Shown: positions 37,404 through 45,623, counted from the stretch's first letter. The stretch is 64,000 nt of DNA from Spirochaeta cellobiosiphila DSM 17781 (GCF_000426705.1 NZ_KE384554.1:574714-638713), one strand, 5' to 3'. Notes: generated from the letters alone by a model not told the origin. Made by a program: numbers and translations.

Positions 37404-38246
37404 CTAATGTATCATATATTCACGTAAATCTTCGGCTTGAACTTTTAATTTTTTAAGAGCCCGGATTTCAATCTGACGGACGGTCTCAGGACTAATCCCC
37501 ATTTTCTCCCCTATACATTTGAGAGTAAACTTTTCCCCGCCATAAAAACTAAAGCGGTACATGAGGATTTCCTTCTCCCTGGTCCTAAGCTTATTCAAAA
37601 CAGCCTGGGTCCGTTCTTGAAGGCTCTTATGAAAGAGCTCTTCTTCTGGAGAATAGGTGTCATCTTCAAAGACGTCCATAAGGGTTCCGTTCTTCTCATT
37701 AATGGCCACATCCAGAGATATTATATTGCCAGCCAGATCCAACATCGCAGATACTTGATCTTCACTCATATCTGTGTAATCTGCTAACTCCTTTAATGTT
37801 GGTTCACGCATTAATTCCTGTGATAATTCATTAGTCACCCTCTGAATCCGCCTAATGGCTTCTTCCTTACGATGAGGGAGCCGAATAGCTCGTCGCTTAT
37901 TTGATATAGCTCTCACTATGGCTTGTTTTATCCACCATGATGCATAAGTGGAAAATCTTACTTCTTTTCTAAAATCAAACTTTTCAGCTGCTTTAATTAA
38001 ACCTAAATTGCCTTCCTGGACTAAATCGAGAAAACTCATATCCGGACCTATAAAGGCTTTCGCTATTTTAACTACTAATCTTAAATTCGCTTCGATAAGC
38101 TTATGCTTGGCCAATTCATCACCGGCCTGGATTTTTTTAGATAATTCTTGCTCATCGTCGTATGTTAATAAAGGAGTCTTTGCGATTTGTTCAAAATAAC
38201 TCTTTAATGCATCTTCCGAGTGTTCTGTTTGATTGGTCGTCTTCAT
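37404..38246 (-). CDS. rpoS: RpoS-like group 2 sigma-70 factor
   Basis: A 280-residue sigma factor with region 1.2, region 2 ([44 protein letters not shown]), region 3 ([12 protein letters not shown]) and region 4 ([13 protein letters not shown], then helix-turn-helix [16 protein letters not shown]). It lacks the long N-terminus of RpoD. Its place beside flagellar rod genes and tsaD matches Borrelia rpoS, hence the symbol. I start at the ATG at 38246, five bases after GGAGG. A consensus sigma-54 promoter lies immediately upstream, which suggests a RpoN-to-RpoS relay. Confidence 0.82.
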   Translation of the reverse strand: MKTTNQTEHSEDALKSYFEQIAKTPLLTYDDEQELSKKIQAGDELAKHKLIEANLRLVVKIAKAFIGPDMSFLDLVQEGNLGLIKAAEKFDFRKEVRFSTYASWWIKQAIVRAISNKRRAIRLPHRKEEAIRRIQRVTNELSQELMREPTLKELADYTDMSEDQVSAMLDLAGNIISLDVAINEKNGTLMDVFEDDTYSPEEELFHKSLQERTQAVLNKLRTREKEILMYRFSFYGGEKFTLKCIGEKMGISPETVRQIEIRALKKLKVQAEDLREYMIH

Positions 38247-38270
38247 ATTGGCCTCCAATACGAATACTAA

Positions 38271-38286
38271 TGCAAATGGCGTGCCA
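38271..38286 (-). promoter_or_regulatory. Consensus sigma-54 promoter of the rpoS-like gene
   Basis: On the minus strand TGGCACG, 4 bases, TTGCA: a full match to the -24/-12 consensus (TGGCACG-N4-TTGCW). Transcription would start about 12 bases downstream, near 38261, just before the GGAGG ribosome site and 15 or so bases from the ATG at 38246. Confidence 0.8.
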
Positions 38287-38379
38287 GAAAACACAATAGG
38301 CACAAAAAAAAGTTAAACACTTAACATACAAGCATTTAACTCTCTACTATCATTTACACCATTTCTTAAAAACCATAGG

Positions 38380-38401
38380 CCTGTATACTTTTCTATACAG
38401 G
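38380..38401 (-). terminator. Candidate terminator of the flagellar rod genes
   Basis: A perfect 8-bp stem (CCTGTATA / TATACAGG, 6-base loop) lies about 20 bases after the rod-binding gene. On the minus strand a run of T begins 7 bases beyond the stem, so termination is plausible but not ideal. Confidence 0.5.
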
Positions 38402-38421
38402 TAACACTATGAATACTATTA

Positions 38422-38742
38422 TCATTTAGACAGATTCTGAATATAACTTAGTTGATTATACAAAGTATCAGCTACACCGAAGTCAGCTGTATCAGCCATC
38501 TTCTGAGCATACTTATCATAGAGCATGTCTTCAAATATATCCTCTGCCATCCCTCCTTCCATCAATCCTGACTTATTAACCGTCTTTTTCATGGAATTAA
38601 GCATCTGCTTTATAAATATAGCCTCAAACTCTTTAGAAGTCTCATATAATTTTTTATTATCCCCTTTGAGGGCATGAGAATTAATCTTGGATGTTTGAAT
38701 TTGAGAATATTGGAATTGTCCCATATCAGTGATTAAGCTCAT
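38422..38742 (-). CDS. Flagellar rod-binding protein, FlgJ N-terminal domain only
   Basis: A 106-residue protein matching the rod-binding domain of FlgJ (KLYETSKEFEAIFIKQMLNSM, then GGMAEDIFEDMLYDKYAQKMA in pieces). It has no attached muramidase domain, as in spirochaetes and alphaproteobacteria, so peptidoglycan cutting must be done elsewhere. It follows flgG by 4 bases. Confidence 0.85.
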   Translation of the reverse strand: MSLITDMGQFQYSQIQTSKINSHALKGDNKKLYETSKEFEAIFIKQMLNSMKKTVNKSGLMEGGMAEDIFEDMLYDKYAQKMADTADFGVADTLYNQLSYIQNLSK

Positions 38743-38746
38743 TTAA

Positions 38747-39541
38747 TTACCTCTTTAAGTTATTGGCGATTCCCAGCATAGAATCAGATGTCTGAATGGC
38801 CTTTGAGTTGATTTCATAAGCTCTCTGGGCAACAATCATGTTAACCATTTCTTTTACAACACTAACGTTAGACATTTCCAGGAACTTGTGCATAGTTTTA
38901 CCCATACCATCAAATCCAGGTCGACCAGTGATAGCATCACCAGAAGCATTGGTTACCTTATACAGGTTTTCCCCAATCGATGATAATCCTGATGGATTGA
39001 CAAATCGGTTTAGCTGTAACTGTCCCACAAGAAGGGGATCATCATTACCGGCGACCCTAACAGTGATACGCCCATCCTGACTAATGGACAGAGAATCCCT
39101 TTCAAAACCTTCCGGTAGAACGACTTCCGGGAGGAGGCGATATCCATTGGAGGTTACCATTTGGCCATTAGAATCAATCTTAAAAGACCCATCCCTGGTA
39201 TAGGCATAGGACCCATCCATCAATCCCACTCTAAAGAACCCCTCTCCCTGTACAGCCAAATCGGATATATTACCTGTTTGTTGCAGGGAACCCTGGTTGA
39301 ACATCTTCTGAGAAGCACCTACTTTAACCCCATGCCCTACCTGAATCCCCGTGGGAACGACAGTTAGTTCTGTGGCAGGGGTTCCTGCTATACGGGAAGT
39401 TTGATAGATCAGATCTTCAAACTCAGCTCGGGATTGCTTAAATCCTGTCGTGTTTACATTGGACAAGTTGTTACTGATTGTATCTATATTGAACTGTTGG
39501 CCTGTCATGCCACTGGCTGCAGTCCATAGGGATCTCATCAT
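38747..39541 (-). CDS. flgG: Flagellar distal rod protein FlgG
   Basis: A 264-residue axial protein forming the distal rod of the periplasmic flagellum. The N-terminal motif SLWTAASGMTGQQFNIDTISNNLSN (residues 4-28) and the C-terminal MSNVSVVKEMVNMIVAQRAYEINSKAI region are the coiled segments typical of rod and hook proteins; the middle has the FlgG-type fold (GFFRVGLMDGSYAYTRDG). Confidence 0.95.
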   Translation of the reverse strand: MMRSLWTAASGMTGQQFNIDTISNNLSNVNTTGFKQSRAEFEDLIYQTSRIAGTPATELTVVPTGIQVGHGVKVGASQKMFNQGSLQQTGNISDLAVQGEGFFRVGLMDGSYAYTRDGSFKIDSNGQMVTSNGYRLLPEVVLPEGFERDSLSISQDGRITVRVAGNDDPLLVGQLQLNRFVNPSGLSSIGENLYKVTNASGDAITGRPGFDGMGKTMHKFLEMSNVSVVKEMVNMIVAQRAYEINSKAIQTSDSMLGIANNLKR

Positions 39542-39553
39542 AATCTATCGCTC

Positions 39554-40402
39554 CTATAACCTAACGGCTTCGTTAATCAGTTTGTTTGTCATGGAATCTT
39601 CCGATTGGATTACCTTTTGGTTAGCTTCATACGCCCGGTTAACTTCAATCATCTGAACCATTTCCGTCACGGGGTTCACATTAGCCGCTTCAATAAAACC
39701 CTGTTGAACACCAGGTCTATCCTGAAAGGAAAAAGTTTCCGGTTCCCCGGAGTTTTCCGACTCTGCCCAAAGGGAACTTCCTTGTTTACGCAGGTAACGG
39801 GTCTGGGCAAAGTCTACAATCTTGAGTGTGTCCACCAATCCTGTATCATCCCAGTCATTTTCTTCCATAGAGACAAGTCTATTGGCATTATCCGCATAGG
39901 TTTTGTTTTCCCAAATCCTACCCTTCTTATCAACGACGAAGTTATTGGCTTTAATACTGATAGGACCATTTTCACCAAGAACAGGATAACCTTCCTTGGT
40001 TAGTAATAATCCTTCTTTACCTAAAACAAAAGAACCATTACGGGTATATCGCTCCCCTCTTGGGGTTTGTATGGAGAAAAAACCCTTGTCCTCTAGGGAC
40101 AGATCGAAGGGATTCTCCGTTTGTTTAAGGGACCCCTGGGAAAAGATAGTATAGGACTCATTCTGTTCGACACCAGTTCCTAGCATACCTACAACAGGGG
40201 CCGTATCAAAGCTTCCTAAAGGGAATTTGTAAAGCCCATTATCATTGACACGTCGCATCAACATCTGGGGAAAAGCTTTGTGCACAGATTCATCCATTTT
40301 GTACCCTGTAGTATCTACGTTAGCCAGGTTGTTTGATATTGTATCCATCCGGTGCATTTGAGCTACCATTCCGCTAGCTCCTGTGTATATACCTCGAACC
40401 AT
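39554..40402 (-). CDS. flgF: Flagellar proximal rod protein, FlgF/FlhO-like
   Basis: A 282-residue rod protein with the same N- and C-terminal axial motifs as FlgG (GIYTGASGMVAQMHRMDTISNN; PVTEMVQMIEVNRAYEANQ, quoted in part) but diverged in the middle. This corresponds to the first of the two rod genes in spirochaetes, often called FlhO. I start at the ATG at 40402 with GGGAGG upstream; a longer frame to 40501 is not supported. Confidence 0.85.
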   Translation of the reverse strand: MVRGIYTGASGMVAQMHRMDTISNNLANVDTTGYKMDESVHKAFPQMLMRRVNDNGLYKFPLGSFDTAPVVGMLGTGVEQNESYTIFSQGSLKQTENPFDLSLEDKGFFSIQTPRGERYTRNGSFVLGKEGLLLTKEGYPVLGENGPISIKANNFVVDKKGRIWENKTYADNANRLVSMEENDWDDTGLVDTLKIVDFAQTRYLRKQGSSLWAESENSGEPETFSFQDRPGVQQGFIEAANVNPVTEMVQMIEVNRAYEANQKVIQSEDSMTNKLINEAVRL

Positions 40403-40422
40403 AAGTCCTCCCTTATAACTGA

Positions 40423-40448
40423 TTATCGTCTCTTCAAAAAAAACCTTA
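40423..40448 (-). promoter_or_regulatory. Candidate sigma-28 (FliA) promoter for the rod genes
   Basis: On the minus strand TAAG (40448-40445), 14 bases, GACGATAA (40430-40423), close to the flagellar consensus TAAA-N15-GCCGATAA. It would leave a leader of about 14 bases that includes GGGAGG before flgF. Confidence 0.45.
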
Positions 40449-40474
40449 ACGAAAAAGGAACAAAGAATTATACT
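40446..40474 (+). promoter_or_regulatory. Promoter of the SET-domain gene, predicted leaderless start
   Basis: TTAACG (40446-40451), 17-base gap, TATACT (40469-40474). The ATG at 40481 begins 6 bases after the -10 box, exactly where transcription would start. The -35 region overlaps the divergent flagellar promoter. Confidence 0.5.
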
Positions 40475-40480
40475 CGGGGG

Positions 40481-41095
40481 ATGAAACATAAGAAGTATCA
40501 AAGCCTGGAGGAAAAAATAAGTTTTTTCTACAATCTAGGTTTAGATTATATCAATGAAGTTATTATTAATTATCCCGATTATCATTTGATGCCCTGGGAA
40601 GAGAGTCCTTATTACCAAAAGTATAAAGAGGATTTTCAGGACGCTGTCCTTCGTTATGGAGATCTTATAGACGAAGGCTATGTGGCTCCTTGCAGTATTC
40701 AGGCCAATCCTGATGGAATGGGGTATGGTCTGTTCTGTGAAAAAGACATGAGAAATGGGGATCTTTTGGGAGTTTACACAGGGGTGGTTCAAGAAGCTTT
40801 AGCAGAGGTGGCTCTCAATAAAGAGAAAAGCAAGTTCACCACAGATTACGCCTGGGATTACCCGGACCAACTGGAGGGCTATCCTGAAATGGAAATCAAC
40901 GCCCTCCATAAAGGAAATGAACTGCGCTTTGTGAATCATAGCTTTACCCCCAACTGCGATGTGGAACATACTCTCTATAAGGGAGTGTGGCAGCTACTCT
41001 TTCTAGCCAATCAGGATATTCCTAAAGGACAGGAGTTCTTTGTGGATTATGGAGATGATTATTGGTCTAGTAAATATCGAACACTCATCATCTAG
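40481..41095 (+). CDS. SET-domain protein (putative lysine methyltransferase)
   Basis: The 204-residue protein has a helical N-terminus and a SET domain from about 70. The AdoMet/active-site motifs are present: NELRFVNHSFTPNC (NHS-x-x-PNC type) and the closing FFVDYGDDYW, and the first strand is GYGLFCEKDMRNGDLLGVYTG in outline. Bacterial SET proteins are scattered and often of eukaryote-like origin; the target is unknown. The start is the ATG at 40481; a longer frame into the divergent flgF start is unlikely. It ends 5 bases before the pectinesterase-like gene. Confidence 0.8.
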   Translation: MKHKKYQSLEEKISFFYNLGLDYINEVIINYPDYHLMPWEESPYYQKYKEDFQDAVLRYGDLIDEGYVAPCSIQANPDGMGYGLFCEKDMRNGDLLGVYTGVVQEALAEVALNKEKSKFTTDYAWDYPDQLEGYPEMEINALHKGNELRFVNHSFTPNCDVEHTLYKGVWQLLFLANQDIPKGQEFFVDYGDDYWSSKYRTLII

Positions 41096-41100
41096 GAGGA

Positions 41101-42531
41101 ATGTACGTGCTGAATTTATACCCAGAGCCTCAATCAAATAATGTTAATCCCGATGCCCATCTTAAGGTAGAATCGGATAGGGAATTGGTTTTAGGCCAGA
41201 GAGGACACATTATTATAAAGGATACAGAGACGAACACCATAATAGATCGTCTTGATATATCCCTACCTCCCGGTCCCAAGGTTGGACGTAATAATCCTGA
41301 AGCTGATTACCTGAAAACATCCTATGATTATCGGCGGAAGCACCAGGCTTCTAATAAAGACACAGAACCTGGGACTTCCTCTGCCAAAAATGCCGGAGGG
41401 GATAAGGAATACCAGCTGTCCATTATAGGTGGTTTTACAGATGGCTTCCATTTCCATCCCGTGATCATTAAGGGTAAAACAGCCATTATCACTCTTCATC
41501 ATAATCTACTCGAATATAACAAAACCTATGAAGTATCTATAGAAGCCTCTATTCTTGGCTTTGAAGAGGAAGGAGATATCAGCTGGACCTTTACTACCAA
41601 AAAAGATTTCCCTGATTTGACTAAGGGTCGGTTAATCGTAGATGGATCAGGTCAAGGTGACTTTGACACCCTCCAGGGAGCCCTGGACTTCATCCCTGAT
41701 GAACACCCTCAAGAAGTTAATATCGAAATAAAAAAAGCTGAGTATGATGAGATCGTCTACTTCCGTAATAAAGCAAATATTAACATCAAGGGAGAAGAGA
41801 GGGAGAAGACCATCATCCAATACGCTAATAACGAAGTCTTCAACCCCCATCCCTGGATGGTTAAGACCAATGAAAAGAAAGGTACCTTTCCCTCCCGTAG
41901 AGCAACCTTTAGTGTAGATCATTGTCATCACATCCACATAGAAAATCTGACCATACAAACTCTACTTAAAGGACAGGCAGAAGCCCTCCTTCTTAATGGA
42001 GAACATATCACAGTCAAGAACTGTACCATCATTGGTTCAGGTGACGCCTTACAGGCTAATGGTAGTGTCTATATGGAAAATATTCACCTGGAAGGAGATG
42101 GGGATACCATCCTTACCAGAGGGGCGACTTTTATAAAAGATAGCCACATCATATCAACAGGTCCTTTTATCTGGCCCCGTAATCCCAAGGATAATCATGG
42201 GAATGTCTTTGTGAATTGCCGTTTCACGGCGAGACGAAAAGAATATGCGGTTATAGCCAGAGCTCCTTATAATAAAAAGCCTGTCTCCTATCCCTATGCA
42301 GAAGTTGTCCTCCTGAATTGTACCCTGGATCAAATTGATCCCAAGGGTTGGGGGATTTTCGATGGAGAAACCTCCCATGTCCATCTTTGGGAATACAAGA
42401 GCAAAGATCCACAGGGAAATCTAATAGATACAAGTGAACGTATGCACTACTCCCGTCAACTGGATGAAGGGAAGGATAAGGAGCTTATTGAGAAGTATAG
42501 CAATCCTGAATTTGTGTTGGGTTGGGAATAG
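41101..42531 (+). CDS. Pectinesterase-family protein without signal peptide
   Basis: The 476-residue protein has an N-terminal Big_5/Ig-like region (about 1-175, ending ISWTFTTKKD) and a right-handed beta-helix of the pectin methylesterase family from about 180 (DGSGQGDFDTLQGALDFIP). The active-site pattern is kept: Gln in GQAEALLLNG, first Asp in GSGDAL and second Asp in GDGDTI. No signal peptide or lipobox is visible, so it is either cytoplasmic or exported by another route. AGGAGGA precedes the ATG directly. It is co-transcribed with the SET-domain gene. Confidence 0.8.
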   Translation: MYVLNLYPEPQSNNVNPDAHLKVESDRELVLGQRGHIIIKDTETNTIIDRLDISLPPGPKVGRNNPEADYLKTSYDYRRKHQASNKDTEPGTSSAKNAGGDKEYQLSIIGGFTDGFHFHPVIIKGKTAIITLHHNLLEYNKTYEVSIEASILGFEEEGDISWTFTTKKDFPDLTKGRLIVDGSGQGDFDTLQGALDFIPDEHPQEVNIEIKKAEYDEIVYFRNKANINIKGEEREKTIIQYANNEVFNPHPWMVKTNEKKGTFPSRRATFSVDHCHHIHIENLTIQTLLKGQAEALLLNGEHITVKNCTIIGSGDALQANGSVYMENIHLEGDGDTILTRGATFIKDSHIISTGPFIWPRNPKDNHGNVFVNCRFTARRKEYAVIARAPYNKKPVSYPYAEVVLLNCTLDQIDPKGWGIFDGETSHVHLWEYKSKDPQGNLIDTSERMHYSRQLDEGKDKELIEKYSNPEFVLGWE

Positions 42532-42679
42532 AATTTATCATTATCAAGATTCCCAATGCAACAATAAAACATTGACCACTTATATTTTGTTCAGAATCCA
42601 GTTCTTGTTGCTTCCTAATAATAAGGGAAGATATTTGGTGAGTAAGAGTTTGTTTTAAGCACTCACAGTTGTGCCCATA

Positions 42680-42920
42680 AGAATTTGTCAATTGACAGTG
42701 GAGGAATTTGACAGTTGAAGAATTCTGTCATTGTCAATTGAGGATGGGGCCAGGTGACAGGCTAAAATTGTCCGGGTGACAGGCTAAAATTGTCCGGGTG
42801 ACAGGCTAAAATTGTCCGGGTGACAGGCTAAAATTGTCCGGGTGACAGGCTAAAATTATCCGGGTGACAGGCTGGAATTCTGTCACTGTCAATTGGGGTT
42901 GAGGGATTTAGACAGTTGCC
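42680..42920. repeat. 22-bp tandem repeat array with flanking TGACA/TGTCA words
   Basis: Five units of GGTGACAGGCTAAAATTGTCCG start at 42753, 42775, 42797, 42819 and 42841 (the last has one change), and a diverged sixth starts at 42863. A 24-base sequence beginning GAATTCTGTCA occurs on both sides of the array, at 42720-42743 and 42875-42898, with three differences. The whole stretch is dense in TGACAG and CTGTCA words. There is no gene here. It could be a protein-binding array, a remnant of repeat expansion, or part of the neighbouring mobile island. Confidence 0.9.
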
Positions 42921-42936
42921 CCTTAGGAAATTATCG

Positions 42937-43867
42937 TTATATCTTTATCATCTCCTGTGCAGTCATTTTTATGTTATAATAGGAGCGTATTTCTTCAAGC
43001 TCCTCTTCAAGGAGATTAATAATATTAAATCCTTTCGCATATACGGCAACATGTCTGCATCTCTCCTTTTCTAATAAGTCATTTATCAAATCCCATGTCT
43101 TTACAGACACATGGGATTTAACAAGCTGGAGTGAATTCTCTTTATACTCCCATGAAGCAAATGCATTATGTGTTACCTTCAAAAAATAAGGATCTTGTTT
43201 CTGAGGGTCTGGTGTGTAAAGATTGCTATATAAAGAAATAGTCGGCCAGTTGTGTTTGAAGGTGCACCAATGATATATAATTAACTCATCATTATGCATT
43301 TCAATGGCATCAATATCAGGCCATGTTTCCGGATTTTCTGTGTCAAATTGAATTATATCATAGTCTGGATCACAACTTCAGAATCAGGTTTATAGTTTAA
43401 AATATCTTTCCATAAGATATTCTGGTCATTGCCTGAAACAGTTTCAAGAATAGTTATCGGTAGAATAGACTGAAGAAAGACCGGATTTCCAAAAACAAGT
43501 TTATAGTTTGATAACAGAGCTCTTTTGTAAGTATCGGTAAAAAAATTAAGTAATTGTGCTGGTATATTTTCTCCATATGCAATGACAGCAGAGACTAACA
43601 ATGTATAGTCGATATTAAGTATCTCATCACGAGAGGCATTTTTGTACGTGCTCAAATTTGAAATAAAGTGATCAACGTCGTTTTTTATTTTATGCCTTTC
43701 TGTTACTACATTAATCCAGCTCACTCGAACCTCTCGTAATGACCCCAATGACTTATGAAGTATTACATTATTGTATATCCACATCCATCTTATTGCAAGT
43801 TCTTGGGCATGATAGATAGATTTGAAGGGATTCAACTTTAGCCAATCATAGAAGCAATATTGTTTTT
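42937..43867 (-). pseudogene. Hypothetical gene, 5' truncated by an IS end and frameshifted
   Basis: Two consecutive frames on the minus strand read as one protein. The upstream part (43867-43356) ends a few codons after DSEVV. The downstream frame resumes as DPDYDIIQFDTENPETW and runs to 42937, so a single base is missing or extra near 43368. At the 5' end the frame is open without a start codon (...YDWLKLNPFKSIYHAQ) right up to the boundary of the IS256-type element at 43868, which suggests that the insertion removed the original start. I do not recognise the family; the combined product is about 310 residues, helical first and beta-rich later. Confidence 0.65.
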
Positions 43868-44372
43868 GATAGTGTACAGACGTGTTCTCAATTTCTATTG
43901 TTCAAACCATAGAATCATTCTATCAGACAGCCTCTCGTAATTTTAATTTCTACTCAATTAGGGCTTTGTCACTTATGTATCTTTTCCCTGTAGCCTAGTC
44001 TTCAGTGCATTCAATAAAATAATAGTTTGCTAATCGAATATAGGATTCTGTGCTAGGAAATATACTAACAACACGTGTTCTAGGTCTTATCTTTCTACCT
44101 ATCTATTCCTGAGAGTTCATAAAATTGTCGAGAATCTTCTATTCCTGATTTTAGCCAGGCCAGAGCTTCAGGACACTTTCCCAATAATAACTTCGATAAA
44201 CTTTGAATGGGGTCTGGTCCTCCACTAAACTTTAGTAGTTTTTTTTTAAGCTCTCATTAATATTAATCTTGGCCATCGAAATTCCCCTTTGGTTTTAGTT
44301 GTGTATTACCATAGTGGAGAAATCGATGGCTTCTTTCAATTATTTAAATTGCGAACTTGATTGTACGTTATC
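43868..44372 (-). mobile_element. 505-bp internally deleted IS256-type element
   Basis: Its ends are imperfect inverted repeats: plus-strand GATAgtGTACA...GTTCtCAATTT from 43868 and minus-strand GATAacGTACA...GTTCgCAATTT from 44372 match at about 20 of 27 positions. Inside are pieces of a Mutator/IS256-type transposase. I found no clear target-site duplication. The left end is repeated at 45.7 kb. This is a non-autonomous, MITE-like derivative. Confidence 0.75.
43950..44276 (-). pseudogene. IS256-family (Mutator-type) transposase remnant
   Basis: The ATG at 44276 starts MAKININESLKK; a missing A in the run of nine shifts the frame. Corrected reading continues GGPDPIQSLSKLLLG, then jumps to PEALAWLKSGIEDSRQFYELSGID, a segment from the middle of such transposases. 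After a further frame change it ends RTRVVSIFPSTESYIRL...YISDKALIE, which is the usual C-terminus; an in-frame TAG stands where Trp is expected. Most of the catalytic core is deleted, so it cannot be active. Confidence 0.75.
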
Positions 44373-44564
44373 ATGGTATATCGGAAAAAATTAGTAGCAT
44401 AATGGTCCAAAAAGCAGGGAAACATTACAGTCTTAGTTCGTACTTGCAAAGTCTAATTTTAGTCCCAGTTATTAACAAACCAAACGCCTACTGGAACTTA
44501 CTTATAATCTTTTTTATATTTTCTGAAACACATCTTTTTAAACATTTAACAGTAACACTTCTTA
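44373..44564. other. Non-coding stretch inside the accessory island
   Basis: AT-rich sequence between the IS end and the small membrane protein gene. I see no supported gene, repeat or promoter in it. Confidence 0.4.
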
Positions 44565-44885
44565 TTACAACATTGATAGTACGCTAGATATAATATTCTT
44601 TATGCTAGGTATTACTAAACCTGATATAAATAAAGCCACCATAGCTAACATTGCGATAAAAAAAAATACGAATACGGAAATGAATAACGTATTATATAAT
44701 TTCCCTAATCGTCTTGATACTTCAATTCGCTCGTTATTCTCTAATACAAACTCATATTTACCATTTTGATTTGAATGATATTTGATATTTGTACCAACTT
44801 TATCCTTTATTCGATTAAGAATTTTACTAATAATAATCGCAATAATGAAACTAACTAAAAATATAAGTAATAAAATGAAGTTCAT
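44565..44885 (-). CDS. Small two-segment membrane protein, unknown
   Basis: A 106-residue protein with a hydrophobic N-terminal segment (about 2-22), a polar, charged middle (NQNGKYEFVLENNERIEV) and a second long hydrophobic segment (about 66-92). The start ATG at 44885 has AAGGAGGAGA upstream. It is the last of three closely spaced leftward genes lying between two IS-end copies. No family recognised. Confidence 0.6.
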   Translation of the reverse strand: MNFILLLIFLVSFIIAIIISKILNRIKDKVGTNIKYHSNQNGKYEFVLENNERIEVSRRLGKLYNTLFISVFVFFFIAMLAMVALFISGLVIPSIKNIISSVLSML

Positions 44886-44902
44886 TACTATTCTCCTCCT
44901 TA

Positions 44903-45136
44903 TTATTCTTTTGGACCTTCAACTTGTTTTGTATCTTTCCCATCATAACCAATATCAATTTTACCGCCAACACCGGGTACAAACTCTACTTTAAAACCAA
45001 AACCTGCTTTAGGTTCTTCTGATTGTCAAATGTCATTTTTCGATAGCTCATAAATACTCCTATTACGCTTATTATCGTGCGCTAGGGATTTCCGGCCTCC
45101 TCTTATATTTTTCAACTCTAAGTCAATTTCTTTCAT
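44903..45136 (-). pseudogene. Small gene interrupted by an in-frame TGA
   Basis: From the ATG at 45136 the frame reads MKEIDLELKNIRGG... for 36 codons and then meets TGA (45028-45026). The same frame continues for 40 codons (QSEEPKAGFGFKVEF...KQVEGPKE) to a TAA at 44905-44903, 17 bases before the next gene. The second half has no start codon of its own. The simplest reading is a nonsense mutation in a gene of about 77 residues. A real 36-residue peptide followed by decay is also possible. Confidence 0.6.
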
Positions 45137-45148
45137 TCATTGTTTAAC

Positions 45149-45535
45149 CTATTGTGTTGTATATAATATCTCTTTTTGAGAGACATTTTTGATCTCAGTT
45201 ACAACTATCTTAGAGTCATTTAATTTCCATTTAACTGCTATTTTAGTGCCATCAGAAAGAAACTTTGTTTCCCCTTCTGGATTTTTCGTAAACATATCCT
45301 TGCTGTGACTCTTCAATTTCAAATCTGTCGTTATATTAAAACCAACATCATTTAAAATACGAACTGTTTCAGTCTTAATTTGAGGGAGGTCTTCTGGTAT
45401 ATCATGAAATGTTGGAAAAAACAGTGTAAACAAACTACCTATTAAAAACATTGGAAGAAGTAAAACGAAAAACCCTCTTTTTAGCAAGCTAATTGGTCTT
45501 AATTTATTATTCTCTTGAGACAAACTTCTTTTCAT
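45149..45535 (-). CDS. Small membrane-anchored protein, unknown
   Basis: A 128-residue protein with a basic N-terminus, one membrane segment (about 20-42) and an outside-facing domain of about 85 residues rich in Lys, Thr and Asp. AAGGAGA precedes the ATG. It is the first of the three-gene cassette in the island. It shows no Cys for lipidation and no family I recognise. Confidence 0.6.
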   Translation of the reverse strand: MKRSLSQENNKLRPISLLKRGFFVLLLPMFLIGSLFTLFFPTFHDIPEDLPQIKTETVRILNDVGFNITTDLKLKSHSKDMFTKNPEGETKFLSDGTKIAVKWKLNDSKIVVTEIKNVSQKEILYTTQ

Positions 45536-45623
45536 TACTAAGGTTCTCCTTTGTTATTAACTAATATAGCTTAGTAAGCTCAACACTAACCTACCCAATG
45601 TTAAGTCTTATTTTGTAAATTTT

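Noticed and set aside
40352-40480. Longer start for the SET-domain protein
   Set aside because: The extension overlaps the flgF start and the divergent promoters and has no ribosome site.
42753-42884. CRISPR array
   Set aside because: The 22-bp units are directly adjacent with no unique spacers, and no cas genes are near.
45000-45040. Selenocysteine codon at the in-frame TGA
   Set aside because: Only a weak 5-bp stem (AACCT/AGGTT) follows, no convincing SECIS element, and the protein is not a known selenoprotein type; a nonsense mutation is simpler.
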